Of a DNA stretch of 6,844 bases, positions 1 through 6,273 are shown one piece after another. The notes below the pieces were generated by a model. It was not told the DNA's origin. It saw only the letters and a list, made by a program, of their open reading frames with translations, and made no database searches. Made by a program: the position numbers and the translations under genes. The DNA is from Dichloromethanomonas sp964477085 (GTDB lineage Bacteria; Bacillota; Desulfitobacteriia; Desulfitobacteriales; Syntrophobotulaceae). How positions within the stretch are numbered: the stretch's first letter is position 1; each line of letters opens with the position of its first letter. Where the stretch lies: assembly GCA_964477085.1 (NCBI GenBank), contig CAYZDF010000111.1, forward strand, positions 1-6,844, read 5' to 3'.

Positions 1-1
1 T

Positions 2-112
2 ATGTGCTTGCAGGAGAGGCATGTAACTACTCAAAGTGGTAAAGTTGGGTTAAGCATCTATGATACCGGTACTGTGATAAATGCTAAGAATATTCGAGTA
101 ATCGCTGAGTGA
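2..112 (+). CDS. C-terminal end of a protein, possibly a concanavalin/DUF1080-like domain (partial, 5' end outside window)
   Basis: The reading frame is open from the left edge to TGA at 110-112 and gives about 36 residues. The peptide includes SGKVGLSIYDTGTV followed by KNIRVIAE. The pattern G-x-V-G-L, a short loop, then N-I-R-V just before the stop is how many concanavalin-A-like or DUF1080 (3-keto-disaccharide hydrolase type) domains end, with the last two beta strands closing the sandwich. An ATG happens to lie at position 2, but no upstream sequence is visible, so I treat this as the tail of a longer gene. The family call rests on about 20 residues and is an inference. The 107 bases between this stop and the next start show no supported gene. 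Confidence 0.45.
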   Translation: MCLQERHVTTQSGKVGLSIYDTGTVINAKNIRVIAE

Positions 113-219
113 CGGGTAGCGTCATTGCTGACCACCACTACTGCGCTGAAAGAAGAACGTGCTCACAATAACATGAAGTAACTGGCAGAAGCAAATGAGT
201 AAACGAAAAGGGAGCGATA

Positions 220-1062
220 ATGAGTCAAAAGGTACAGGCTGTTGCTGTTTGCCCCAAGTGCAACAATAAGTTTAAAACAGAAGTCTACAGAACTGTATGG
301 GGGGAGAGGAAAGAATACCGTGATCAAATTGCCAATGACAAGATTAATCTCGTCCAATGCCCGATATGCAACGCAAGTATTCATTGCGCTAGTTCATTAT
401 TATACAACGACACAGATACGCGTTTCGCCATTTGGTGGGAACCCAAGCATGATGCAGACATAGACTCTGCTATAGCTTTTTGGAAGGATAAGTTTGGGGC
501 TGATTTTTACCTTTGTAATGCGCTTAGAATTCAAGATTGGCATGATTTCAAAGCAAAGATTGCTCAAGCTTATGGTTACGCAACTACAGAAGAATTACTC
601 AAAACGATACCAACCAGAAAATACAACAAATTTGAATCCCCAAAAGCCCAATCTAAAGATTGTGTTCCCGATGAACCGAAGCCGAAAAACGAAGAACAAA
701 CAAGGGATCCTATATCCACGTCTGCCAATAGCTATCATGCTATCAGAAGCGAAAAAAAAGAAATGACCCTAAAACCGGAGTCCGTTTTATCATCAGTGTT
801 AAAGATGCAATTTTTCGGGAGAACAACAGCGATCGTATTTTTCCTAGTTTCTCTTGTTTTGGCAATCGCTTTAGTGCTCAAGTCTGTGGATACAAGCTAT
901 TACCCAGGTGGCAACTATAGTGTTGATCAGCAAAAATCTCTTGCCAAGGAATATATAACTGGCGAGAATCGTGTGGCCAATTACGAAAAAGCCTATTTTT
1001 GGATCTTGGTCGCTAATGCCAACGGTGCTAGCCTATATGATTATCGCGTGAATGTAGAGTGA
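220..1062 (+). CDS. CpXC-domain membrane protein with a C-terminal Sel1-like repeat, cut short by an in-frame TGA
   Basis: The ATG at 220 follows AAGGGAG (208-214) by five bases. Residues 8-120 form a CpXC domain, an uncharacterised family with two Cys pairs expected to bind zinc. Here the pairs are CPKC (C11, C14) and CPIC (C47, C50), with the family-like blocks YRTVWGE (23-29), YNDT (62-65) and WWEP (72-75). A polar Lys/Pro-rich linker (about 130-190) leads to a single membrane segment (about 202-221). Residues 239-269 then match a Sel1-like repeat (LAKEYITGE, NYEKAYFWILVANANG). Translation stops at residue 280 in the middle of that fold, and the same frame continues with a typical Sel1 tail (see 1063-1137), so the protein is probably truncated by a nonsense mutation. 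It is a paralogue of the gene at 4019. Function is unknown; the repeat suggests protein-protein interaction at the membrane. Confidence 0.85.
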   Translation: MSQKVQAVAVCPKCNNKFKTEVYRTVWGERKEYRDQIANDKINLVQCPICNASIHCASSLLYNDTDTRFAIWWEPKHDADIDSAIAFWKDKFGADFYLCNALRIQDWHDFKAKIAQAYGYATTEELLKTIPTRKYNKFESPKAQSKDCVPDEPKPKNEEQTRDPISTSANSYHAIRSEKKEMTLKPESVLSSVLKMQFFGRTTAIVFFLVSLVLAIALVLKSVDTSYYPGGNYSVDQQKSLAKEYITGENRVANYEKAYFWILVANANGASLYDYRVNVE

Positions 1063-1137
1063 CTGTTAGACAACACACAAATCACAAGAATACAGGAAAC
1101 AGCTGATAAGTGGCATAAAGCACATAGAAATCGATAA
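1063..1137 (+). pseudogene. Stranded 3' tail of the upstream CpXC/Sel1 gene
   Basis: Read in the same frame as the gene at 220, the 24 codons after the TGA at 1060-1062 give LLDNTQITRIQETADKWHKA and a few more residues, then TAA at 1135-1137. Sel1-like proteins commonly close with a helix of the form L-(S/T)-x-x-Q-I-x-x-(A/I)-Q-x-x-A-x-x-W. This segment matches that form directly after the DYRVNVE preceding the stop. The original gene was therefore probably 220-1137, about 305 residues, ending 24 bases before the next start. A CGA or AGA to TGA change would explain the break, since Arg often stands near this position. A sequencing error is the other possibility. Confidence 0.7.
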
Positions 1138-1161
1138 TTAAATTATACGCGAGGATTACTA

Positions 1162-2445
1162 ATGAAGTACTACGAGAACATGAATAACTTGGAAGAAGAA
1201 TTTGTCCGCGAGAACAAAAACACTATTAACCCATGTCTCAGTTTGACTGAACTAGGAGATCCGGAAGCATCCTTTATGCTGGGATTACTATATTGGAATG
1301 AAGCACCAAGTGATCGCTTCAAAGATGAGGGAATTCGTTTGCTGGAAATAGCCGCAGAAAAAGGGAATCTAGATGCCGCTAAACTTCTTTTAAGTATATC
1401 CAAAGATTCCATAAGCGAATCCAGTGAGTTAGTAGACGGTTCAGATTCCCATGAATTCGAGATGTATGAACCTACCATTGCTAAAGGAAGAGATAGTGGT
1501 GTGGCTAAGAAGTATTACGATACGGAGGATTCTACCGAGTTGTTCTCTTTTCAGGCAATCGAAGAAAGCTATTTGTACCTAATACTCTCCATGTTTGGAA
1601 TCATTCCAGCCTTAATGTATGGTGTTTATGCATTAGCTGCCGGACTCCGATTTTGTCATCTCCTGTTCAGTCTATGTGTATTTGGTCTGGGTTGTGTATT
1701 CTTCTTTTTGAAACAACGCAGCTATTTTATCAGGTTCCTTGAGAATGGGATTTCGATAAATAGAAAAAAAAAGAATCCGGTGTTTATCCCCAGGGAGAAT
1801 TTGCTTGGGATCAGGCTTTTTGATAGATCTCTCGATCTAGTTCATACAGGTGGTTTATTGGAATACCAAGTTGAGAAATCCTTGTTAAAGGCTAATACCA
1901 GGTCACTTAAAGAAAACTTCCACACATATATGTCTGTTTTCCCTTCCCAGTATTACTCTAGTTTACCGGAATTAGAGCTTAAAAGACAGGTGATTCACCA
2001 TAGCTATAGGCATGCGAATTATACCAAGCTTGTTAAGGTGTTAAATACCGTACTGATACCGGGAGAGGAAATTCTGTATGTATCCAAGTTCCGAAACAAT
2101 AAGAACTTCATTTTAATAGTGTTAGCATATATGGTAGTCTCCTCATTCATTGCCAGAGGATTATTAATAGCCCTGCCCTTCTTGTGGTTATTATCCTACC
2201 GTGCAAACATTTATCTGGTTATCACATCAAAGCGTTTAGTGATCTATAAGCACAACTTCAAAACCACTCTGGAGTATGCCTTTAATGACATGAAGCATGC
2301 AACACTGGGACGCTCGGGAATAATACTGGAAGGCGACACCTGGGCTGAAACATTCAATATTAAACTGGGGGAACGCGATATTCTGAGTGTCTTAGCAGAT
2401 AAACTGAGGAATCATGATAATGTAGAAGTCGAGATATACACCTAA
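1162..2445 (+). CDS. Sel1-repeat membrane protein with bacterial PH-like domains
   Basis: The start ATG at 1162 follows GAGG (1151-1154) by seven bases; the protein is 427 residues. Residues 28-78 form a Sel1-like, TPR-related helical repeat (LGDPEASFMLGLLYW, then GIRLLEIAAEKGNLDAAKLL). An acidic linker follows. A first hydrophobic hairpin lies at about 137-183, then a soluble part whose opening (FLENGISINRKKKNPVFIPR, about 192-211) looks like the first strands of a PH-type domain. A second hydrophobic pair lies at about 315-346. It is preceded by LIPGEEILYVSKF (298-310) and followed by YLVITSKRLVIYK (351-363) and a short C-terminal domain. The pattern 'PGEEIL...TSKRLVIY' is typical of bacterial PH domains (bPH/YokE-like). 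The protein is probably an inner-membrane scaffold or sensor with no catalytic motif. The Sel1 module links it to the gene before. Domain calls come from motif reading only. Confidence 0.8.
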   Translation: MKYYENMNNLEEEFVRENKNTINPCLSLTELGDPEASFMLGLLYWNEAPSDRFKDEGIRLLEIAAEKGNLDAAKLLLSISKDSISESSELVDGSDSHEFEMYEPTIAKGRDSGVAKKYYDTEDSTELFSFQAIEESYLYLILSMFGIIPALMYGVYALAAGLRFCHLLFSLCVFGLGCVFFFLKQRSYFIRFLENGISINRKKKNPVFIPRENLLGIRLFDRSLDLVHTGGLLEYQVEKSLLKANTRSLKENFHTYMSVFPSQYYSSLPELELKRQVIHHSYRHANYTKLVKVLNTVLIPGEEILYVSKFRNNKNFILIVLAYMVVSSFIARGLLIALPFLWLLSYRANIYLVITSKRLVIYKHNFKTTLEYAFNDMKHATLGRSGIILEGDTWAETFNIKLGERDILSVLADKLRNHDNVEVEIYT

Positions 2446-2449
2446 GGAG
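2444..2449 (+). promoter_or_regulatory. Ribosome binding site AAGGAG for the small ORF at 2456
   Basis: AAGGAG overlaps the TAA stop of the PH/Sel1 gene and sits six bases before the ATG at 2456. This is the best argument that the 38-codon ORF is, or was, translated. The context GGAGCGATAGATGAGT is close to that of the first CpXC gene (GGAGCGATAATGAGT, 211-225). Confidence 0.5.
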
Positions 2450-2455
2450 CGATAG

Positions 2456-2572
2456 ATGAGTGGTAGCAAACAGGCGATTCAACAAGAAATCGAAATCAGT
2501 CGTATACAAAAATCCCATAAGATAGGGGCATACCTATTCTATATGGATAGCTCACTACAGACTGTCTATTGA
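2456..2572 (+). CDS. Small ORF of 38 codons, possibly the 5' remnant of a lost gene
   Basis: An ATG with a near-ideal ribosome binding site (AAGGAG, six-base spacing) starts ten bases after the previous stop, and the frame runs to TGA at 2570-2572. The predicted peptide begins MSGSKQAIQQEIEISRIQKS. It then becomes more hydrophobic and aromatic (IGAYLFYMDSSL), as if an amphipathic helix led into a membrane or core segment that breaks off. I recognise no family. It could be a genuine small protein translationally coupled to the PH/Sel1 gene. It could also be the beginning of a larger gene whose body was deleted, which the disordered sequence up to 2785 would fit. Confidence 0.45.
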   Translation: MSGSKQAIQQEIEISRIQKSHKIGAYLFYMDSSLQTVY

Positions 2573-2588
2573 AACGAGGCATGTAATC

Positions 2589-2789
2589 ATGAGAAAAGTC
2601 ACTTTAGTGGATAGAAGAGTGCCGCTTATCCGAGCAAACCTGATGGGGATATTGAGATATTTCTGTCGATTGGTTCAGGGCTCACTATCTGCCAATCATT
2701 ATAGCTGCGTCAGAGATGGTATTTCAGTCGGCCTTAGACGCTCTATACTCAATCAGTCACTATTATTCACATATAGGAAATCAATATGA
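2589..2789 (+). CDS. Doubtful 66-codon ORF overlapping the next start by ATGA
   Basis: The ATG at 2589 lies nine bases after GAGG (2576-2579), and the TGA at 2787-2789 overlaps the ATG of the next gene in an ATGA arrangement typical of translational coupling. Against it, the predicted peptide is rich in Arg, Leu and Ser with no recognisable domain, as is usual for a chance reading. A different frame of the same DNA (2656-2862) gives a more protein-like sequence. I list it because the coupling geometry is real, but I doubt that it is a conserved gene. Confidence 0.2.
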   Translation: MRKVTLVDRRVPLIRANLMGILRYFCRLVQGSLSANHYSCVRDGISVGLRRSILNQSLLFTYRKSI

Positions 2790-3481
2790 AGAATCACTAC
2801 ATGAACTCCACAAGAATATTCATCCTTATCAGCTTGTTGTTGATTATGTTTTGCTTCATTAACTGCAATGCTAGCTCAAACAAGGATACCCAATCTCATA
2901 CAGAGGCTCCTCTCTGGATGGACGGATGGCTTAACATATCAATACCAAGGGTTGCCAGGTTTCAGGCACCTCCGACCTTGGAGATCCAAGGAGGTGATTA
3001 CAAAAAGCTTACAGACGCGATCAGGGATGTATTTGAAATCACCTATCACTCTGACCTAACTCTCCAGCAAAAGGGCCTCAACAATCTAGACCCCGAAGCC
3101 CGTCAACAGTATTGCCGGATACTTGTGAACACAACTCAAGGCAGCGAAGGAGAGTTTTGCAAGCTTAATGAGAAGCCTACCTATTCCAAAGAAGAACTAT
3201 CGGAAATTGAAGAGATCTCGAAACTAGAGTTGGAGAAACAATTCTCTATATTGGACTGGTATCCTATTACCGTTGAGAAGATTAACGGAAACTATGCTCT
3301 CAAGTTAACTTACCGCAGATCTCTGAAATCGGTCATCAATCCTGTTTTTGTCACGACCTACACATTCCAAAACCATAGGATGATGCACACGATAACCTTG
3401 TCCTATCGTGAAAGTGAAAAGAATCTTTGGAAAACAGATTTGGACAAAGTGATTCAGACATTTGTGTTTGACAAACAGTGA
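2786..3481 (+). CDS. Exported protein of unknown function
   Basis: The ATG at 2786 follows AGGA (2775-2778) by seven bases; the protein is 231 residues. The N-terminus is a signal sequence: a charged start, then a hydrophobic core at about 11-24. Cleavage by signal peptidase I after CNA (about residue 29) is possible. C27 in FINC is an imperfect lipobox because Asn sits where Gly, Ala or Ser is expected, so lipoprotein status is uncertain. The mature part contains PPTLEIQGGDYKKLTD, a helical stretch rich in Glu and Lys (134-152), and a beta-rich end (NYALKLTYRR, NPVFVTTYTF, MMHTITLSYR) closing with DKVIQTFVFD. The closing strands and helix recall PsbP/DUF1795-like domains, as does the exported part of the protein encoded at 4808. 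This is a weak structural impression, not a family assignment. The next gene lies close downstream. Confidence 0.75.
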   Translation: MKNHYMNSTRIFILISLLLIMFCFINCNASSNKDTQSHTEAPLWMDGWLNISIPRVARFQAPPTLEIQGGDYKKLTDAIRDVFEITYHSDLTLQQKGLNNLDPEARQQYCRILVNTTQGSEGEFCKLNEKPTYSKEELSEIEEISKLELEKQFSILDWYPITVEKINGNYALKLTYRRSLKSVINPVFVTTYTFQNHRMMHTITLSYRESEKNLWKTDLDKVIQTFVFDKQ

Positions 3482-3529
3482 TAAGGATGTAACTTGAATA
3501 AATTGGAACAATACATTACATGGAGTCTT

Positions 3530-3967
3530 ATGAATGACATTGAAAAGGCGATCAGTATAGCCGTTCAGGCCCACAGTGGCCAAAAAGACAAGGCAGGAAT
3601 GCCTTATGTGCTGCATCCTCTTAGGCTTATGCTCCGGCAGGATAGCCCGGAAGCCATGGTTGTAGCGGTTCTGCATGATGTGGTGGAAGATACGAATGTT
3701 ACTATTGACCAACTTGCCGAGGCCGGGTTTTCAGGTGCTGTGCTTGAGGCTATCTGGTTGTTAACTCACGATAAAAGCATCCCATACATGGATTACATAA
3801 GGGCAATAGCAAACAACACCAGCGCCCGGCAAGTGAAGCTTGCGGACTTGATCGACAACATGGATCTGAGTCGCATCCCCAATCCACAAGAGAAGGATTT
3901 CGCTCGGTTGGAGAAGTACAAGATCGCATACCATTATCTGATTAATGCAGACAAGATTTCAACTTAG
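3530..3967 (+). CDS. Stand-alone HD-domain hydrolase, RelA/SpoT (small alarmone hydrolase-like) superfamily
   Basis: The protein of about 145 residues consists only of the HD hydrolase fold of RelA/SpoT proteins. Visible metal and catalytic motifs (numbering from the ATG at 3530) are H29 in PYVLHPL, H49-D50 and E53-D54 in VLHDVVEDT, and D106 in VKLADLIDNMD. There is no synthetase, TGS or ACT domain. Such proteins are often annotated as GTP pyrophosphokinase, which cannot be right without a synthetase; a nucleotide pyrophosphohydrolase is expected. The R-x-S-G-E-P-Y motif that contacts guanine in Rel enzymes reads DKAGMPY here, so the substrate may not be (p)ppGpp. The ATG at 3530 (GGAG at 3522-3525) fits the usual N-terminus of this family. 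A TTG at 3494 with AAGGA six bases upstream would add 12 residues and remains possible. It is the only recognisable enzyme gene in the window that appears intact. Confidence 0.85.
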   Translation: MNDIEKAISIAVQAHSGQKDKAGMPYVLHPLRLMLRQDSPEAMVVAVLHDVVEDTNVTIDQLAEAGFSGAVLEAIWLLTHDKSIPYMDYIRAIANNTSARQVKLADLIDNMDLSRIPNPQEKDFARLEKYKIAYHYLINADKIST

Positions 3968-4005
3968 ACTGAATGGGAATAAACACAACCCCCAATAAAT
4001 GTGAT

Positions 4006-4011
4006 AGGAGG
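4006..4011 (+). promoter_or_regulatory. Ribosome binding site AGGAGG fixing the second CpXC start at ATG 4019
   Basis: AGGAGG lies seven bases before the ATG at 4019. A GTG at 4001 is in frame but would place this site inside the coding region. Starting at 4019 also puts the four zinc-ribbon cysteines at residues 11, 14, 47 and 50, exactly as in the paralogue at 220. Confidence 0.8.
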
Positions 4012-4018
4012 AAGCAGG

Positions 4019-4714
4019 ATGAGACAAAAAAATAGAGTAAAACTTAGTTGTTCAAGTTGTGGACACTCCTTCGAAGCAACCCTGTATAGAACTATATGGG
4101 GAGAGCATGACGAAAACCGCAAACTGGTATTGAACGACCTGATCAATGTGGTGGAGTGCCCATCCTGCCACATAATAACCAAGGTCGAGTATGCCTTGTT
4201 CTATAATGACACGAATGTATTCTGCGGTGTCTGGTGGGAGCCCCATCCTGAACCTAAGATTGACCAGAGTGCAGCAGGATGGGTCCAGATGTGGGGCGCA
4301 GACAACTACATGGCGCAGGCACCCAGAATTAAAGACTGGGATGAATTCAAAGAAACAATACTCAACTTCTATACAGGCGAGTTAAAAGGGACTCCACCAG
4401 TTCTGTCCCGTCCAAAGAAGAAGCATAGAAATAGGTTATTCAAGTTACCCCATCTGTCTAAACAACAGGTACTAAAACTTCTGGGAGCGCTGATGCTACT
4501 CGGCTCGTTATCTATATCCACCGTGAGTTTGTTTCAGATAAAGGAGCAAAAAAAGGAAGTCGCATATCTTGAGCAAGCAATTGACAGCTCTGACACTGAC
4601 TACTCATATGAAATCAGTATTCTGGAGGGTAAGATTGATGATTGCGAGAGCCAAATTTACGATCTGGAAGATGAAGTAAATGACTTACAGCGCTATTCGC
4701 ATTACCACTATTAA
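4019..4714 (+). CDS. CpXC-domain membrane protein with C-terminal coiled coil
   Basis: The protein has 231 residues from the ATG at 4019. Residues 8-118 are a CpXC domain with the blocks YRTIWGE (23-29), YNDT (62-65), WWEP (72-75) and RIKDWDEFK (103-111). The first Cys pair is CSSC, lacking the usual Pro, and the second is CPSC. By hand it aligns without gaps to the protein at 220, with about 48 of the first 118 positions identical. A basic stretch (PKKKHRNR, 132-139) precedes one membrane segment (about 152-172), which by the positive-inside rule puts the CpXC domain in the cytoplasm. The rest (about 174-225) is a heptad-like, strongly acidic coiled coil that may oligomerise outside the membrane, ending in RYSHYHY. 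Whereas its paralogue has a Sel1 tail, this one has a coiled coil. Biochemical function is unknown; zinc binding is inferred from the cysteines. Confidence 0.88.
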   Translation: MRQKNRVKLSCSSCGHSFEATLYRTIWGEHDENRKLVLNDLINVVECPSCHIITKVEYALFYNDTNVFCGVWWEPHPEPKIDQSAAGWVQMWGADNYMAQAPRIKDWDEFKETILNFYTGELKGTPPVLSRPKKKHRNRLFKLPHLSKQQVLKLLGALMLLGSLSISTVSLFQIKEQKKEVAYLEQAIDSSDTDYSYEISILEGKIDDCESQIYDLEDEVNDLQRYSHYHY

Positions 4715-4807
4715 CAAGCTGACAGACTTTTTTAAAAAGGAAGGGAAGCCTTGATGGCGTGTTAATTATGACACTCAGATTTCTAAGATCTATAAATGGA
4801 GGAATAA

Positions 4808-6175
4808 ATGAATAGCAGTGCGAAATGGATTCTTGTATTACTAGTAATGGGGTTCGTTGTTACAACTTCAGATTGTCTGACCTATGCAAATCAAGATCAT
4901 CATTACTCAATCTCACTTGGAGAAGAATGGGATTACATTGACCAGTCATCGTTAAGACAAGCTGAAACCTATGGTTATGATGCTACTGGACAAAAGAATC
5001 GGTACACTAATGGATTTAAGTTAATGCATAGTAATGATTTTGAGTACCCCTACATTTTAATACAGGAGCTGGAAAGAAACTCCGTCTCAATGAAAGACAT
5101 GGAAGCACAGTTTAGTAACCTCGATGTAGATACATATATCAAGGACAAACATCCAGGATTCAGTAGCTTTCTAGATAACTTGTCATTTAACAAGCCTTTC
5201 GCTGATATAGAGAAGGGTATTATCTACATGTTATTGGAGTTTGAAGTGGTAAATGTGGGTAAGACTACATGTCTTATGGGAATGGTGTATGGGAAGAACA
5301 GCGTTGTCGGGGTTTATTGCTATGCAGCCAACCCCACTTTTAAAGCTTATAAAGATGATTTCGTGGAGATAATTGAGTCTTGCACATTCGATCCCAATCA
5401 CGAATATAGCGGAATAATCAAAATGGTGGATGAAAGTGGTATTGCCCGAAAAGGTAGTTGGTTATCAGAACTTGGTACCAAGGCTCTCGGTGGGTTGCTT
5501 GCAGGTGGCTTTATGGGACTGACAGCAATTATTGTGCTGATAATTTCACGGATATTCAGAAAGAAACCAAAAGCTCATAGCTACGGTGAGATTGATTATG
5601 CAGTAATAAGCATTGAGGATTTGGAGCTGTGGTTAATGGCAATAAGTAATATTAATGAGGCCAATAATTTGGGAGTTACTGCCATCATGAGTGCTTGCGC
5701 AGTAACAGAAGATATTGATAAAATCAAGTTAATATTGGAAAAAGGAGCAGACGTTAACCAGACGTCAAATGACGGAATGAATGCTTTTATGTTCGCAAGT
5801 GGGTTGAATGAAAATCTGGAAATTGTTAAGTTGATCAGAAGCCAGGTTTCAAATATCGAACATAAGACTAATAAGGGTAGAACGGCGTTATCTTTTGCTG
5901 CGGAGTGCAACAACAATACAGAAATTGTATCATATCTTATAACCGAGGGAGCTGATGTAGATTCTAAAGACAATGGTCAAAGAACGCCATTAATCTGGGC
6001 TTGTGCTTCTGGGGAATGTGAGGACAATGTGTTGCTTCTCATAGAAAGCGGAGCCAAAATCGATTCTAAGGACAACACTGGCTACACGGCATATAAGCAC
6101 ATCAAAGGGAATGATAAGCTAAAACACTCAAGAGCGCGACACGTACTAAAAGAAAAGACCGGAGCTTGGCTCTGA
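4808..6175 (+). CDS. Transmembrane protein with exported N-terminal domain and cytoplasmic ankyrin repeats
   Basis: The ATG at 4808 follows GGAGG (4798-4802) by five bases; the protein is 455 residues. A signal sequence occupies about 1-27 (hydrophobic core 7-19, possible cleavage after LTYA). Residues 30-197 form an exported alpha/beta domain (opening HHYSISLGEEWDYID, closing DDFVEIIESCTFDP) that resembles PsbP/DUF1795-like domains in strand order only. A membrane segment at about 227-247 is followed by the stop-transfer RKKPK. From about 270 there are four to five ankyrin repeats, with the hairpin motifs GADVNQTSNDGMNAF (313-327), NKGRTALSFAA (355-365), GADVDSKDNGQRTPLIWACA (381-400) and GAKIDSKDNTGYTAY (415-429). 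The layout resembles a one-pass receptor: a domain sensing outside and a protein-binding array inside. No enzymatic motif is visible. Start and stop look normal. The last 26 bases overlap a separate restriction-enzyme-like fragment in another frame. Confidence 0.88.
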   Translation: MNSSAKWILVLLVMGFVVTTSDCLTYANQDHHYSISLGEEWDYIDQSSLRQAETYGYDATGQKNRYTNGFKLMHSNDFEYPYILIQELERNSVSMKDMEAQFSNLDVDTYIKDKHPGFSSFLDNLSFNKPFADIEKGIIYMLLEFEVVNVGKTTCLMGMVYGKNSVVGVYCYAANPTFKAYKDDFVEIIESCTFDPNHEYSGIIKMVDESGIARKGSWLSELGTKALGGLLAGGFMGLTAIIVLIISRIFRKKPKAHSYGEIDYAVISIEDLELWLMAISNINEANNLGVTAIMSACAVTEDIDKIKLILEKGADVNQTSNDGMNAFMFASGLNENLEIVKLIRSQVSNIEHKTNKGRTALSFAAECNNNTEIVSYLITEGADVDSKDNGQRTPLIWACASGECEDNVLLLIESGAKIDSKDNTGYTAYKHIKGNDKLKHSRARHVLKEKTGAWL

Positions 6176-6272
6176 CACTGCTTATCTAATAAAGGGTAAT
6201 GACTTGAAATATTTGGTATCAATACTCAACTCGGCATTTATGGAGTATACTTTTAAGAAATCTGCAGCTTAA
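6150..6272 (+). pseudogene. Start-less fragment resembling the C-terminal specificity region of a Type IIG restriction-modification enzyme
   Basis: Between a TAA at 6147-6149 and a TAA at 6270-6272, one frame reads GSDTAYLIKGNDLKYLVSIL, then NSAFMEYTFKK. The arrangement (I/L)-x-G-x-x-LKYL-x-x-x-LNS-x4-Y-x-FK is a familiar signature of the TaqI-like C-terminal specificity domain in Type IIG enzymes. There is no start codon or upstream domain, so this would be a scrap left by deletion. Alternatively it is a diverged second copy of the ankyrin gene's tail, which contains TAYKHIKGNDKLK (427-439). TAY, IKGND and LK recur in order here. The restriction-enzyme match is longer and gap-free, so I prefer it with modest confidence. 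Confidence 0.4.
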
Positions 6273-6273
6273 G

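Noticed and set aside
1060..1062. TGA recoded as an amino acid
   Set aside because: TGG encodes Trp throughout, and TGA ends the genes at 3481 and 6175 with no homologous continuation, so a nonsense mutation is simpler.
15..2586. GAGGCATGTAA shared by the window start and position 2576
   Set aside because: An 11-base match is expected by chance in a window of this size, and the flanks do not match.
3305..3712. Long minus-strand reading opposite the exported-protein and HD-hydrolase genes
   Set aside because: It lies antisense to two genes with strong motifs and signals and has no recognisable domain.
4001..4018. GTG start six codons upstream of the second CpXC gene
   Set aside because: The AGGAGG site would fall inside the gene, and the paralogue alignment begins at the ATG at 4019.
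4727..4741. T-run and A-run after the second CpXC gene as an intrinsic terminator
   Set aside because: The complementary runs abut with no room for a loop, and there is no GC stem before the T-run.
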